From positions 1-37,895 of the forward strand of contig JAQGNK010000167.1 in assembly GCA_028291905.1 (NCBI GenBank): DNA of 37,895 bases, given 5' to 3'. The DNA comes from Polaromonas sp. Its GTDB lineage: Bacteria > Pseudomonadota > Gammaproteobacteria > Burkholderiales > Burkholderiaceae_C. The notes beneath the pieces are model-generated. The model searched no databases. It saw only the letters and a list, made by a program, of their open reading frames with translations, and was not told the DNA's origin. Positions 24,720 to 33,753 of this stretch are shown in pieces (within the stretch, counting starts at the first letter, position 1; each line of letters opens with the position of its first letter). A program made the translations under genes and the position numbers.

Positions 24720-26204
24720 ATGACTTCTTCTTCAAAAACAGCCGCCGTCATCGGCGCCGGCTTCGGCGGCATCGCGCTGGCCATCCGGCTGCAGGCGGCA
24801 GGGGTGCAGACCACGCTGTTCGAGGCGCGGGACAAGCCCGGCGGGCGCGCCTATGTCTATGAAGACCAGGGCTTCACCTTCGACGCCGGCCCGACCGTCA
24901 TCACCGACCCGAGCGCGCTCGAAGAGCTGTTCGCACTTGGCGGCCGGCGCATGGCCGACTATGTGGAGCTGCTGCCGGTCACGCCTTTTTACCGGCTGTG
25001 CTGGGAGGACGGCACGCATTTCGACTATGCCAATGACCAGGAGGCGCTGGACCGGCAGATCCATGCCCGCCACCCGGCCGACGTGGCGGGCTACCGGCGC
25101 TTCCTGGCCTATTCGCAGGCGGTGTTCGAGGAAGGCTACCTGAAGCTGGGCACCGTGCCCTTCCTCAACTTTCGCAGCATGGTGCAGGCCGGGCCCCAGC
25201 TGGCCAAGCTGCAGGCCTGGCGCAGCGTCTATTCGATGGTCTCCAAGTTCATCGCCGACGAAAAGCTGCGGCAGGTGTTTTCGTTTCACTCGCTGCTGGT
25301 GGGCGGCAACCCGTTCGCCACCTCGTCAATCTACGCGCTGATCCATGCGCTGGAGCGCAAATGGGGCGTGTGGTTTCCACGCGGCGGCACCGGGGCGCTG
25401 GTGCGCGGCCTGCTGCGGCTGTTCGAGGATTTGGGCGGCACGGTGCGGCTGAACGCGCCGGTCGAGCGCATCGAACTCAGCAACGGGCGGGCCAGCGCGG
25501 TGGTGGTGCATGGCCAGGCGCTGCCGTTCGGCCAGGTGGCGTCGAACGGCGACGTGGTGCACACCTACGAGCAGCTGCTGGGCCATGCGCCACGCGGCGT
25601 TGCAGAGGCCAAGCGGCTCAAGTCCCGGCGCTTCAGCATGTCGCTGTTCGTGGTGCATTTCGGCCTGAGCACGCCCCAGCCGCAGCTGGCGCACCACACG
25701 GTCTGCTTCGGGCCGCGCTACCGCGAGCTGATCCACGACATCTTTCACGGCAGCGCGCTGGCCGATGATTTCTCGCTCTACCTGCACGCGCCCTGCGCCA
25801 CCGACCCGTCGCTGGCGCCGCCGGGGTGCTCCAGCCACTATGTGCTGGCGCCGGTGCCGCACCTGGGCCAGGCGCCGCTGGACTGGAAAATTGAAGGCCC
25901 GCTGCTGCGGGACCGCATCCTGGCCTACCTGGAGCAGCGCTACATCCCCAACCTGCGGCAGGACCTGGTCACCTGCCGCATCTTCACCCCGGCCGACTTC
26001 AAGACCGAGCTGTCGGCGCACCTGGGCTCGGCCTTTTCGCTGGAGCCGCTGCTCACGCAAAGCGCCTGGTTCCGCAGCCACAACCGTGACGACGTGATTC
26101 CCAACCTGTACATCGTCGGCGCCGGCACCCATCCGGGCGCCGGCGTGCCCGGCGTGGTCGGCTCGGCCAAGGCCACCGCCGGCCTGATGCTGGAGGACGC
26201 ATGA
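24720..26204 (+). CDS. crtI: Phytoene desaturase (lycopene-forming)
   Basis: CrtI is the FAD enzyme that desaturates phytoene in four steps to lycopene. The 494-residue product starts with the dinucleotide fold AAVIGAGFGGIALAIRLQAAG, then GGRAYVYEDQGFTFDAGPTVITDP, SFHSLLVGGNPF, and ends with the family signature NLYIVGAGTHPGAGVPGVVGSAKATAGLM. The length matches Pantoea CrtI (about 492). I use the ATG at 24720 (MTSSSKTAAVIG); an earlier ATG-like frame from 24630 runs back into the repeat region. Its stop overlaps the crtB start by ATGA. Confidence 0.95.
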   Translation: MTSSSKTAAVIGAGFGGIALAIRLQAAGVQTTLFEARDKPGGRAYVYEDQGFTFDAGPTVITDPSALEELFALGGRRMADYVELLPVTPFYRLCWEDGTHFDYANDQEALDRQIHARHPADVAGYRRFLAYSQAVFEEGYLKLGTVPFLNFRSMVQAGPQLAKLQAWRSVYSMVSKFIADEKLRQVFSFHSLLVGGNPFATSSIYALIHALERKWGVWFPRGGTGALVRGLLRLFEDLGGTVRLNAPVERIELSNGRASAVVVHGQALPFGQVASNGDVVHTYEQLLGHAPRGVAEAKRLKSRRFSMSLFVVHFGLSTPQPQLAHHTVCFGPRYRELIHDIFHGSALADDFSLYLHAPCATDPSLAPPGCSSHYVLAPVPHLGQAPLDWKIEGPLLRDRILAYLEQRYIPNLRQDLVTCRIFTPADFKTELSAHLGSAFSLEPLLTQSAWFRSHNRDDVIPNLYIVGAGTHPGAGVPGVVGSAKATAGLMLEDA

Positions 26205-27154
26205 CGGTCGATGCCGACGTGGTGGCCCAGGCCACCCAGACGATCAAAGCCGGCTCCAAGAGTTTCGCGGTGGCGGCGCGGCTGTTCGACGAGGCCACCC
26301 GCCAGAGCGCGGTGATGCTCTACGCCTGGTGCCGCCATTGCGACGATGTGGTCGATGGCCAGCAGCTCGGCCACGGCCAGCTGGTGGGCGACCGCAGCGG
26401 CGGCCTGGCCCGGCTGGCGGCGCTGGAGCAGGCCACGCGGCGGGCCTGCGCCGGTCAGCCGGGCGGCGATCCGCTAGTGCCGGCGGACCCGGTGTTCGCC
26501 GGCTTGGGGGAAGTGGTGCGCCGCCACGCCATTCCCGAGCGCTACCTGCTGGAGCATCTGGCCGGCTTTCGCATGGATGTCGAGGGCCGGCACTACGCCA
26601 GCCTGGACGACACGCTGGCTTACTGCTGGCGCGTGGCCGGCGTGGTCGGCGTGATGATGGCGATGGTCATGGGCACCCGGCAGCCGGCCACGCTGGACCG
26701 TGCCGCTGACCTGGGGATGGCCTTTCAGCTGACCAACATCGCCCGGGATGTGGTGGAAGACGCCGGCATCGGCCGCATCTACCTGCCGGCCGACTGGCTG
26801 CGGGAGGAAGGACTCACCGGCCTGGCCGATGTGCTGGATTCGCGGCATCGCCCGGCCCTCGGGCGCGTCGCGGCGCGGCTGGTGGATGCGGCCGATCCGT
26901 ATTACCGCTCGGCCGTGGCCGGCATCGGCGAGCTGCCGCTGCGCTCGGCCTGGTCGATTGCCACGGCGCGCGGTGTCTATCGGGACATCGGGCGCAAGGT
27001 CAAGGTTCATGGCGCCCATGCCTGGGACAGTCGCCTCTCGACCAGCCGCATGGGCAAGCTCTGGTTCCTGGCACGCGGCGCGGCGGTGGCCGTGGCGGCG
27101 CATGGGCTCAAGCCGCTGCCGCGGGCTGACAAGCTGTGGCAGCGCCCGCTGTGA
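26201..27154 (+). CDS. crtB: Phytoene synthase
   Basis: CrtB joins two GGPP to give phytoene. The 317-residue product (family about 300-310) carries both metal-binding motifs, CRHCDDVVD (near residue 48) and NIARDVVEDA (near 180), with FRMDVEG and the RIYLPADWL segment in place. The start overlaps the crtI stop. It is the last gene of the plus-strand carotenoid series; downstream are two repeat A copies and then an insertion sequence. Confidence 0.95.
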   Translation: MTVDADVVAQATQTIKAGSKSFAVAARLFDEATRQSAVMLYAWCRHCDDVVDGQQLGHGQLVGDRSGGLARLAALEQATRRACAGQPGGDPLVPADPVFAGLGEVVRRHAIPERYLLEHLAGFRMDVEGRHYASLDDTLAYCWRVAGVVGVMMAMVMGTRQPATLDRAADLGMAFQLTNIARDVVEDAGIGRIYLPADWLREEGLTGLADVLDSRHRPALGRVAARLVDAADPYYRSAVAGIGELPLRSAWSIATARGVYRDIGRKVKVHGAHAWDSRLSTSRMGKLWFLARGAAVAVAAHGLKPLPRADKLWQRPL

Positions 27155-27276
27155 AGCAGCATGCCGTGCTTGGCATTTTTTTGCGCGCTGCAGAAACCGC
27201 CGTATCGACAGCGAAACTTAAACAGGCCGCATCCAATGACCTGAGCCTGATCATTTGATTTTTATGCATCAAACAG

Positions 27277-27400
27277 GCTTGCAGCGCAGGCAACGCTTGC
27301 GCGGACAGCTACGAATTAAATAGCATTCACCCTGGCTTGCAACAGCGACGGCGCGGCCCTCAATTTGCTACTGAATCAATAGCTGCTTGCGCAGGCAGTC
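27277..27400. repeat. Two repeat A copies in opposite orientation
   Basis: The first copy (27277-27326) reads GCGC-arm then ACAGCTACGAATTAAATAGC; the second (27367-27400) reads GCTACTGAATCAATAGC then CTGCTTGCGCAGGC. They fill most of the 27155-27421 gap after crtB. Confidence 0.8.
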
Positions 27401-27422
27401 CATGCGCTGGAGGCATTTTTCG

Positions 27423-28230
27423 GGGATTGCTAAATAGGTATTGAGATATCGTCATCCCACAGCCGGGGGCAGACGATGGTGGAGGTTTGCGCGGCCAGCT
27501 CGCAGCGCAGGCAGCGCTGAAAGATAAAAAGGAGCGAGTCGCGCAGGTTGTTTACGCTCTTGGAGTAGCAGTGCGTTTTGCGCCGCAGCCGGGCCAGGTG
27601 GCAGCGCAGCCGGTTGTTCATGCTTTCAATCGTGTGGGTGTGCGCCTTGCCGATGAGGTGCCGGTCTTGGCCGAAGATGGCGCTGTAGGAGCGGTGCCCG
27701 TCGGTGGCGTAAGTGATTGCGTCGCCGCGAGGAACCTGCGCAGCCAGCGCTCGGGCTGCCGGGGTGTCGCGATCACCCAGCGCCCAGCCGAGAACTCGCT
27801 GGGTAGCGCGATCAGCAGCCCACCAGTGCCAGACAGGGCTTTTTTTTCGCTCACGTAGCTCCACAGCTCGTCGGCCTCGACAAACTCGATCTCGCTCGCC
27901 TCGATGCGCGCCAGCGCCTTGCCGGCGACCTCCTCGCGGACCCAGTTCATCACGGCGTTGTGGCTCACGCCCACCAGGCGCTCGGTCGCGCGCAGCCCCA
28001 CGCCTTCGGCGTAGTGCGCCAAGGCGCTTTGCTTGAGTGCTTCGGGCACGAGCCGGCGGTCCACCTCGCCAAACGTGACGCCGCAGCTTTTACACCGGTA
28101 GCGCTGGTGCCCGTGGCGGCTGCGCCCGTTTTTGACCCATTGCTCGCTTGCGCAGGCAGTGCATTGGATTGACATGGCTGCATGTCATAAAGCAAAACTT
28201 AATGAAATTCAATACCTATTTAGCAATCCC
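27423..28230 (-). mobile_element. Complete IS1-family insertion sequence
   Basis: The 22 terminal bases at 27423-27444 and 28209-28230 are perfect inverted repeats beginning GGGATTGCTAAATAGG. The flanks carry a direct repeat ATTTTTC (27415-27421 and 28231-28237), interpretable as the target duplication (7 bp perfect, 8 with one mismatch). The total length of 808 bp is close to the 770 bp of IS1. It encodes one two-frame transposase. The intact ends and reading frames suggest a recent arrival. Confidence 0.92.
27430..28175 (-). CDS. IS1-family transposase, produced by -1 frameshift
   Basis: The first frame begins at ATG 28175 (MSIQCTACASEQWVKNGRS) and carries a zinc-finger-like C-x2-C ... RYRCKSC pair, a helix-turn-helix around SHNAVMNWV, and the first DDE aspartate in FVEADELWSYV. 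The second frame contributes YATDGHRSY and IESMNNRLRCHLARLRRKT (second Asp and Glu), as in IS1 InsB. The frames meet at eight A residues (gene strand; plus-strand T-run 27840-27847), where a -1 slip takes the ribosome from GAA AAA AAA GCC to AAA AAA AGC. The fused protein is about 247 residues. Without slippage the first frame runs on to 27618 and would give an InsA-like repressor. InsA/InsB roles are known for IS1; their application here is inferred. Confidence 0.88.
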
Positions 28231-28823
28231 ATTTTTCATACTCAATCTCGTAAATTTTCCACTCCCGTGTTTTCCCTTCCCGACGGCTACCACATGCACA
28301 CATTTTGTCGTGTCCGGTTTTGCGCTTCCCCGCTGGGGAAGGCGGGGATGGGGGTTTCACCAACTGCGTTTTCCGCCGGTTTTCTGGCAGCCGGAACGCC
28401 TCAAGTCAGCATGAAAATCCCGCTTTTGGGAGTTGACGACCGCCGGCCTCATCCCGGCCTTTCCCAGCGGGGAAGGGGCCGGCAGCAGCGCGCCCTGAAA
28501 AGATACGTGCATACGCTGGCCCCCGCTGGGGGAAGGAGCAAAGCGGGTTCGGGCGCCATGGTGCTTTTAGTAATTACGATGAATCAGGTAAAAAATCCTG
28601 AGTAGCTACTTGCCCCGGACAATAAAACCCGTCATTCCGCGAAGGCGCGAATCCAGCGCCACATGCCCAATACCGGCTGGACTCCCGCCTTCGCGGAATG
28701 ACGCGGGGCACTGCCTATCTGAGCCACGTAGCCAATCAGGTAAAAATGGCTTTAGCGCAGACACTGCCTGCGCAGGCAGCTATTGAAAAAATAGCAAAAA
28801 ATCAGCCAGGCGGCAGTTTTCCG
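28231..28823. repeat. Repeat-only region: families C, B and A
   Basis: No gene is present in this stretch. Repeat C lies at about 28270-28530 (arms at 28328-28352 and 28443-28475, ends with ATGCACACAT / ATACGTGCATAC-type sequence). An inverted pair of repeat B halves covers 28631-28703, and a reversed repeat A lies at 28749-28796, ending close to the crtZ stop. The order C-B-A is partly that seen near 20092-20266. Confidence 0.78.
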
Positions 28824-29324
28824 TCAGGCTGATTCCGCCCTGGCCGGCGGCTTCGCGCCGCGCCGGGCCTGCAGCTGGCGCTTCAGCGCGGCGGGCGAGG
28901 GCGCCCACAGAAAACCGAACGAGACGCAGCCGTGCGGCCCGTGCACCGCATGGTGCAGCCGGTGCGCCTGGTACAGGCGCTTGAGGTAGCCGGTGCGCGG
29001 CACCCAGCGCAGCGGCCAGCGCTGGTGCACCAGGCCGTCGTGCGCCACGAAGTACAGCAGGCCGTACAGCGTCATGCCGGCGCCGATCCACTGCAGCGGC
29101 CACAGGCCTCTGGTGCCCAGGGCGATCAGGGCAATCGCCACGCCGGCAAACACCGCCGCATACCAGTCGTTGCGCTCGAACCACCCGCTGCGCGCCTCAT
29201 GGTGCGACCGGTGCCAGCCCCAGCCCCAGCCGTGCATCACGTATTTGTGCGCCGCCCAGGCGAACACCTCCATGCCCGCCACGGTGGCGAAAACGATCAG
29301 CGCATTGAGCAGAGCCGTGGGCAT
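28824..29324 (-). CDS. crtZ: Beta-carotene hydroxylase
   Basis: CrtZ is a membrane non-haem diiron enzyme that hydroxylates both rings of beta-carotene to give zeaxanthin. The 166-residue product (family about 160-175) has the four histidine clusters HKYVMH, HRSHH, HDGLVH and HRLHH within a protein of three or four membrane helices. I use the ATG at 29324 (MPTALLNALIVF); the longer frame from 29399 overlaps the upstream glutathione peroxidase gene. That upstream gene ends only 13 bases before, so crtZ is expressed as part of the lplT-transporter-gpx series rather than with the other crt genes. It supplies the zeaxanthin needed by CrtX. Confidence 0.93.
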   Translation of the reverse strand: MPTALLNALIVFATVAGMEVFAWAAHKYVMHGWGWGWHRSHHEARSGWFERNDWYAAVFAGVAIALIALGTRGLWPLQWIGAGMTLYGLLYFVAHDGLVHQRWPLRWVPRTGYLKRLYQAHRLHHAVHGPHGCVSFGFLWAPSPAALKRQLQARRGAKPPARAESA

Positions 29325-29337
29325 GGCCGGTGCACTC

Positions 29338-29835
29338 TCAGGCCGCCAGCGCCGCTTCGATGTCGCGGGCCAGGCCGGCCGGCTTGTCCAGCGGCGCATA
29401 GCGCTTGATGACCCGGCCGTCCTTGCCGACCAGGAACTTGGTGAAGTTCCATTTGATGGCCTTGCTGCCGAGCAGGCCGGGCGCCTCGGCCGTCAGCCAC
29501 TTGTACAGCGGATGCGCGGCCGGGCCGCTGACCTCGACCTTGGACATCATCGGAAAGCTCACGCCGTAGTTGACCTGGCAAAAGCTGGCGATCTCGCTGT
29601 CGGGGCCGGGGTCCTGTGCGCCGAACTGGTTGCACGGAAAGCCCAGCACCGCCAGCCCCTTGCCGGCATAGGCCTTGTGCAACTCCTCCAGCCCGCCGAA
29701 CTGGGGCGTGAAGCCGCAGGCGCTGGCGGTGTTGACGATCAGCATGACCTTGCCCTTGAAGGCCGACAGGTCAATGTCCTGGCCGTTGATCTGGCGGGCC
29801 TGGAAGTCGTAGATGCTGGCGGTGCTGGTGCTCAT
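29338..29835 (-). CDS. Glutathione peroxidase (BtuE type)
   Basis: The 165-residue product reduces organic peroxides with thiol donors (glutathione or thioredoxin). It has the peroxidatic cysteine in NTASACGFTPQF, the glutamine-containing FPCNQFG block, and the tryptophan/asparagine block KWNFTKFLV. Cysteine rather than selenocysteine is normal for bacteria. The ATG at 29835 is supported by AGGAG about 8 bases upstream; the ATG-less extension to 29886 is not used. It lies between a DMT transporter gene and crtZ on the same strand. Pairing an antioxidant enzyme with a carotenoid hydroxylase suggests co-expression under oxidative stress, which is inference. Confidence 0.92.
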   Translation of the reverse strand: MSTSTASIYDFQARQINGQDIDLSAFKGKVMLIVNTASACGFTPQFGGLEELHKAYAGKGLAVLGFPCNQFGAQDPGPDSEIASFCQVNYGVSFPMMSKVEVSGPAAHPLYKWLTAEAPGLLGSKAIKWNFTKFLVGKDGRVIKRYAPLDKPAGLARDIEAALAA

Positions 29836-29890
29836 GAAAAACTCTCCTGACGGAAATATGGCGATGCGCGGCAAGTGATTTTGCACTCAT

Positions 29891-30802
29891 TCAGTCTTTT
29901 TTGGCCGCAGGCGCCAAAGCCGCCATGAGCGAGGCCAGCACGATCAGGCCGCCGCCCACCAGGATGCGCGGGCTGAACTGGGCCGCCTCCATCAGCGCCG
30001 ACGACACGCTGGCAAAGACGATCTCGGTCAGCATCACAATGGCCGTCGTGCCGGCCGCCAGCCGCGCCGCGCCATACTGCAGCGCCGCGTTGCTGGCCAT
30101 GAACGCCAGGCCCAGGCCGAGCAGCACCGGCAGGCCGCCGGGCTCAAGCGCCGGGGCGGGCACCACCTGCAGCGCCATGCCCAGCAGCCCGGCCAGCGCC
30201 GCCAGCAGGCCGCTGCCGCCGAACATGGCCAGCATGCGCGAGGCGCCGGGCGTGTGGCCGTATTTGCGCAGCAGGGAATTGGTCACCGCAAAGCTGAAAC
30301 CGCCGGCAATCGCCAGCCAGTCGGCGGCGCCCTGTGGCAGCGGCCAGGGCGAATCAGGGGTTTTCAGCACGATCAGCACGCCCGCCATGGCCAGCAGCAG
30401 CCGGGCCAGCGACGCCAGCGTCGGCTTTTCGTCCAGCACAGCCCAGGCCACCAGCACCGACCAGGCCGGCATCAGGTAGAACAGCAGCACCACCCGCACC
30501 ACATCGCCCAGGGTCACGGCCCAGTTGAAACCCACATTCGTCAGGCCCGCCGCCAGCCCCATCAGCCAGAGCTGCGGATGCGCGGCCAGGCCACGCCAGG
30601 CCTTGAAATGCAGGATCAGCAGCCCGGCGGCGATCATCAGGTAGATCAGCGCCGTGGCCCACAAGGGATGCAGGCCATGGCCCTGCAGCGCGCGAAACGG
30701 CCACCAGGAAACGCCCCAGACCAAGGCATTGAGCACCAGCGCCCCGGCCGCCAGCGCGGCCGTCGGCACCCTGGCGGCGCCAGTGGCCTGCAACCCTGCC
30801 AT
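29891..30802 (-). CDS. EamA/DMT-family transporter
   Basis: The 303-residue product has ten predicted membrane segments in two EamA-type halves: WGVSWWPFRALQG opens helix 1, VVLLFYLMPAWSVLVAW lies near the middle of the first half, and LVGGGLIVLASLMAAL near the end of the second. Such proteins are small inner-membrane exporters of metabolites or amino acids; no substrate can be named. The ATG at 30802 shares its A with the TGA of lplT (TGATG), showing translational coupling; a much longer frame running back to 31420 lies inside lplT and is not real. Confidence 0.88.
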   Translation of the reverse strand: MAGLQATGAARVPTAALAAGALVLNALVWGVSWWPFRALQGHGLHPLWATALIYLMIAAGLLILHFKAWRGLAAHPQLWLMGLAAGLTNVGFNWAVTLGDVVRVVLLFYLMPAWSVLVAWAVLDEKPTLASLARLLLAMAGVLIVLKTPDSPWPLPQGAADWLAIAGGFSFAVTNSLLRKYGHTPGASRMLAMFGGSGLLAALAGLLGMALQVVPAPALEPGGLPVLLGLGLAFMASNAALQYGAARLAAGTTAIVMLTEIVFASVSSALMEAAQFSPRILVGGGLIVLASLMAALAPAAKKD

Positions 30803-32082
30803 CAGTGCGATTTGTCGCTGCGGGCGATGCTCATCAGGTGGTCGAGCTGCAGCTTGTACTTGACGGTGTTGCTCTGGTGCCAGCGCTGGATGATCCACAT
30901 GAAGCCGGCCACCACCACGCCAAAGGCGGTGATGGCGCCAAAGGCCGACATGCCCATGGCGGTGGACAGGCTGTAGCCCGCGCCCAGGCTCAGGATGCAG
31001 GCCTGCTCGTTGAAGTTCTGCACCGCTATCGAGCGGCCCGCGCCCATCAGGTTGTGGCCCCGGTGCTGCAGCAGCGCATTCATCGGCACCACCAGAAAGC
31101 CGCCCAGGCCGCCCAGCAGGATCAGGTAGGGCGCGGCGACCCAGACATTGCTGATGAAGTTCATCAGGATCACCAGCACGCCCATGGCAATGCCCAGCGG
31201 CATCACCTTGGTCGCCTGGTCCAGCCGCATCCGCATCGACGCCAGAATGGCGCCGACCGCCGTGCCAATCGCCACCACGCCGACCAGGCTGGAGGCCTGC
31301 GTGGTGCTGTAGCCCAGCGCCGCCGCGCTCCAGGCCAGCACGATGTAGCGCAGGTTGCCCGAGACGCCCCAGAACAGCGTGGTGGTCGCCAGCGAGATCT
31401 GGCCCAGCTTGTCGCGCCACAGCGCCGCGTTGCAGTTCCAGAAATCGGGCAGCAGCTCGAACTTGTTGCGCGGCATGGGCCGCATTTCAACCCCGGTGCT
31501 GGGGATGCGCAGGTTGAACCAGGCGCCAATGATGTAGAGCAGGATCAGCAGCGAGATCGCCGCTTCGGGCGGAGTGTCGATGCCGGTGGTGACGAGCGGC
31601 AGGTCAAACGCCAGCAGATGCTGGGAAATCGTATGGCCGACCAGCTGGCCGCCCAGCAGCACGCCCAGGATGATGGAGGAAATCGTGAGGCCCTCGATCC
31701 AGCCGTTGGCCTTGACCAATTGCGAGGCTGGCAGCAGCTCGGTCAGGATGCCGTACTTGGCCGGCGAATAAGCCGCCGCGCCCAGGCCCACGATGGCGTA
31801 GGCCAGCAGCGGATGCGAGCCGAACAGCATCATCAGGCAGCCCACCACCTTGATGGCGTTGCTGACGAACATGACATTGCCCTTGGGCCGGGCGTCGGCA
31901 TAGGCGCCGACGAAAGGCGCCAGGATCACGTAGAACAGGGCAAACATCGGCACCAGCGCCGCCGGCTGCCATTTCGGCGCGCCATTGGTCTTGAGCAGTT
32001 CCACGGCGGCTACAAATAGCGCGTTGTCAGCCAGCGAGCTGAAAAACTGGGCTGCCATGATGGTGTAAAAACCGCGCTTCAT
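30802..32082 (-). CDS. lplT: Lysophospholipid transporter (MFS)
   Basis: LplT flips lysophosphatidylethanolamine from the outer to the inner leaflet of the inner membrane for re-acylation. The 426-residue product begins MKRGFYTIMAAQFFSSLADNALFVAAVELL, which is close to the LplT start, has twelve predicted helices, and has the AAYSPAKYGILTELLP motif near residue 105. It is slightly longer than the E. coli protein (397). It is divergent from alr with 202 bases between them, and coupled to the DMT transporter gene downstream. In E. coli lplT is next to aas; no acyltransferase gene is seen here. Confidence 0.92.
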   Translation of the reverse strand: MKRGFYTIMAAQFFSSLADNALFVAAVELLKTNGAPKWQPAALVPMFALFYVILAPFVGAYADARPKGNVMFVSNAIKVVGCLMMLFGSHPLLAYAIVGLGAAAYSPAKYGILTELLPASQLVKANGWIEGLTISSIILGVLLGGQLVGHTISQHLLAFDLPLVTTGIDTPPEAAISLLILLYIIGAWFNLRIPSTGVEMRPMPRNKFELLPDFWNCNAALWRDKLGQISLATTTLFWGVSGNLRYIVLAWSAAALGYSTTQASSLVGVVAIGTAVGAILASMRMRLDQATKVMPLGIAMGVLVILMNFISNVWVAAPYLILLGGLGGFLVVPMNALLQHRGHNLMGAGRSIAVQNFNEQACILSLGAGYSLSTAMGMSAFGAITAFGVVVAGFMWIIQRWHQSNTVKYKLQLDHLMSIARSDKSH

Positions 32083-32284
32083 TGAACTGTATTGATCACC
32101 GTAAAAAAATGCACCGGCTGGCCCGATGGCTCAAGATAGAAGGTGAATGTCTCCAAAATATCGCCGTTTATAGCATGGGGCTCCCTTTTGAAATCCATGC
32201 GCCGCCCCAGGCTGTTTGTTAAGCTGATGGCGCCCGCCCAGCCAACCGGCCAACCCAACCGTTCACTCCAATTTCATTGCGCCC

Positions 32285-33385
32285 ATGCCACGCCCCATTC
32301 TTGCCACCGTTCACCCCACGGCGCTGAGCCACAACCTGGCGCGCGTGCGCGCCGCAGCGCCTGACGCCCGCGTCTGGGCCATCGTCAAGGCCAATGCCTA
32401 CGGCCACGGCATCGAGCGCGTCTTCGATGCGCTGCGCAGCGCCGACGGCTTTGCGCTGCTGGACCTGGCCGAGGCCCAGCGGCTGCGCGCGCTCGACTGG
32501 CGCGGCCCGATCCTGCTGTTGGAGGGCTGCTTCGAGGCACGCGATCTGGAGCTGTGCTCGCGCCTGGGCCTGTGGCACACCATCCACTGCAACGAGCAGA
32601 TCGAGCAGCTCGCCGCCCACAAGACGCAGCTGCCGCACCGGGTGTTCCTGAAGATGAACACCGGCATGAACCGGCTGGGCTTTGCGCCCGAGCGTTTTCG
32701 CGCCGCCTGGACGCGCCTCAATGCCCTGCCGCAGGTCGAGGAAATCTCGCTGATGCAGCACTTCCCCGACGCCGACGGCCCCAGGGGCATAGCCGCGCAG
32801 CTTGAGATATTCGACGCGGCGACGCACGACCTGCCGGGCGAGCGCACGCTCAGCAACAGCGCGGCCATCCTGCGCCACGGCGATGTGCTGGCGGGCCGCT
32901 CCGACTGGGTGCGGCCCGGCATCGTGCTCTACGGCAGCGCGCCCGACTTTCCGCTGCACGGCGCTGGAGACTGGGACTTGCAGCCGACGATGACGCTGGC
33001 GTCCCGGATCATCGGCTTGCAGCAGCTAAAGCCTGGCGACACGGTGGGTTACGGCTCCAGCTTTGCGGCCACGGAGCCGATGCGCATCGGCGTGGTCGCC
33101 TGCGGCTACGCCGACGGATATCCGCGCCACTGCGGCACCGGCACGCCGGTGCTGGTGAACGGGGTGCGCACGCGCATGGTGGGCCGGGTCAGCATGGACA
33201 TGATCACGGTCGATCTGACCCCGGTGCCCAAGGCCGGCATGGGCAGCGAGGTCACGCTCTGGGGCCGTGCCGCCGGCGGCGCCGTGCTGCCCATCGACGA
33301 GGTGGCGCAGGCCGCCGGCACGGTGGGCTACGAGCTGATGTGCGCGGTGGCGCCGCGCGTGCCGTTTGCCGCCATGGCCGAATGA
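32285..33385 (+). CDS. alr: Alanine racemase
   Basis: Alr interconverts L- and D-alanine with PLP, supplying D-alanine for peptidoglycan. The 366-residue product has the PLP-lysine motif [11 protein letters not shown] (Lys near 38), [10 protein letters not shown], the SNSAA block, RPGIVLYG, and the second catalytic tyrosine in VGYGSSF. The length is normal. The ATG at 32285 is the natural start. Its stop overlaps the start of the following MntA-type gene (ATGA), which places a toxin-antitoxin module in the same transcript. DadA elsewhere in the window could consume D-alanine, but the two genes are 20 kb apart. Confidence 0.94.
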   Translation: MPRPILATVHPTALSHNLARVRAAAPDARVWAIVKANAYGHGIERVFDALRSADGFALLDLAEAQRLRALDWRGPILLLEGCFEARDLELCSRLGLWHTIHCNEQIEQLAAHKTQLPHRVFLKMNTGMNRLGFAPERFRAAWTRLNALPQVEEISLMQHFPDADGPRGIAAQLEIFDAATHDLPGERTLSNSAAILRHGDVLAGRSDWVRPGIVLYGSAPDFPLHGAGDWDLQPTMTLASRIIGLQQLKPGDTVGYGSSFAATEPMRIGVVACGYADGYPRHCGTGTPVLVNGVRTRMVGRVSMDMITVDLTPVPKAGMGSEVTLWGRAAGGAVLPIDEVAQAAGTVGYELMCAVAPRVPFAAMAE

Positions 33386-33753
33386 ACCAGGCCGCCATCC
33401 CGGAGCTGCTGGCGATCTACGCCTTCGGCAGCCGCGTCCAGGGCACGGCCGGGGCCGACAGCGACCTTGACCTGGCGGTGCTGGTGGCCGGCTACGCCGA
33501 CCCGCTGGCGCTGTGGGCGCTGTCGGGCGAACTGGCCGACGCGGCGGGCTGCCCGGTCGATTTGCTCGACCTGCGGGCCGCGTCCACCGTGATGCAGCAC
33601 CAGGTCCTCACCACCGGCCAGCGCTGGTGGGCCGGGGATGCGCAGGCCGGCCTGTACGAGGCCACCATCCTGAGCGAGAAAACCACGCTTGATGCCGCCA
33701 GGGCCGGCTTGCTGGACGACATCCAAAAAAGGGGAAGCATTCATGGCAGATGA
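33382..33753 (+). CDS. mntA: MntA-type nucleotidyltransferase (antitoxin of HEPN/MNT module)
   Basis: The 123-residue product has the minimal nucleotidyltransferase signature GSX10DXD ([15 protein letters not shown], residues about 13-27). In the HepT/MntA type of toxin-antitoxin, such proteins transfer AMP to a tyrosine of the HEPN RNase and so silence it. The start overlaps the alr stop (ATGA) and the 3' end overlaps the hepT start by 11 bases. The protein looks intact, though its toxin gene is broken. Confidence 0.87.
   Translation: MNQAAIPELLAIYAFGSRVQGTAGADSDLDLAVLVAGYADPLALWALSGELADAAGCPVDLLDLRAASTVMQHQVLTTGQRWWAGDAQAGLYEATILSEKTTLDAARAGLLDDIQKRGSIHGR

Noticed and set aside
20092-28800. 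Repeated hairpins as a CRISPR array
   Set aside because: Copies are scattered, of unequal spacing and in both orientations, with no regular spacers and no cas genes.
30803-31420. N-terminal extension of the DMT transporter to 509 residues
   Set aside because: The extension is antisense-like, Gly/Arg/His-rich and lies inside the lplT gene; the TGATG overlap marks the real start at 30802.
30805-32019. A 404-codon plus-strand open frame across lplT
   Set aside because: It is the antisense shadow of lplT; His/Gln/Arg-rich without membrane segments or motifs.
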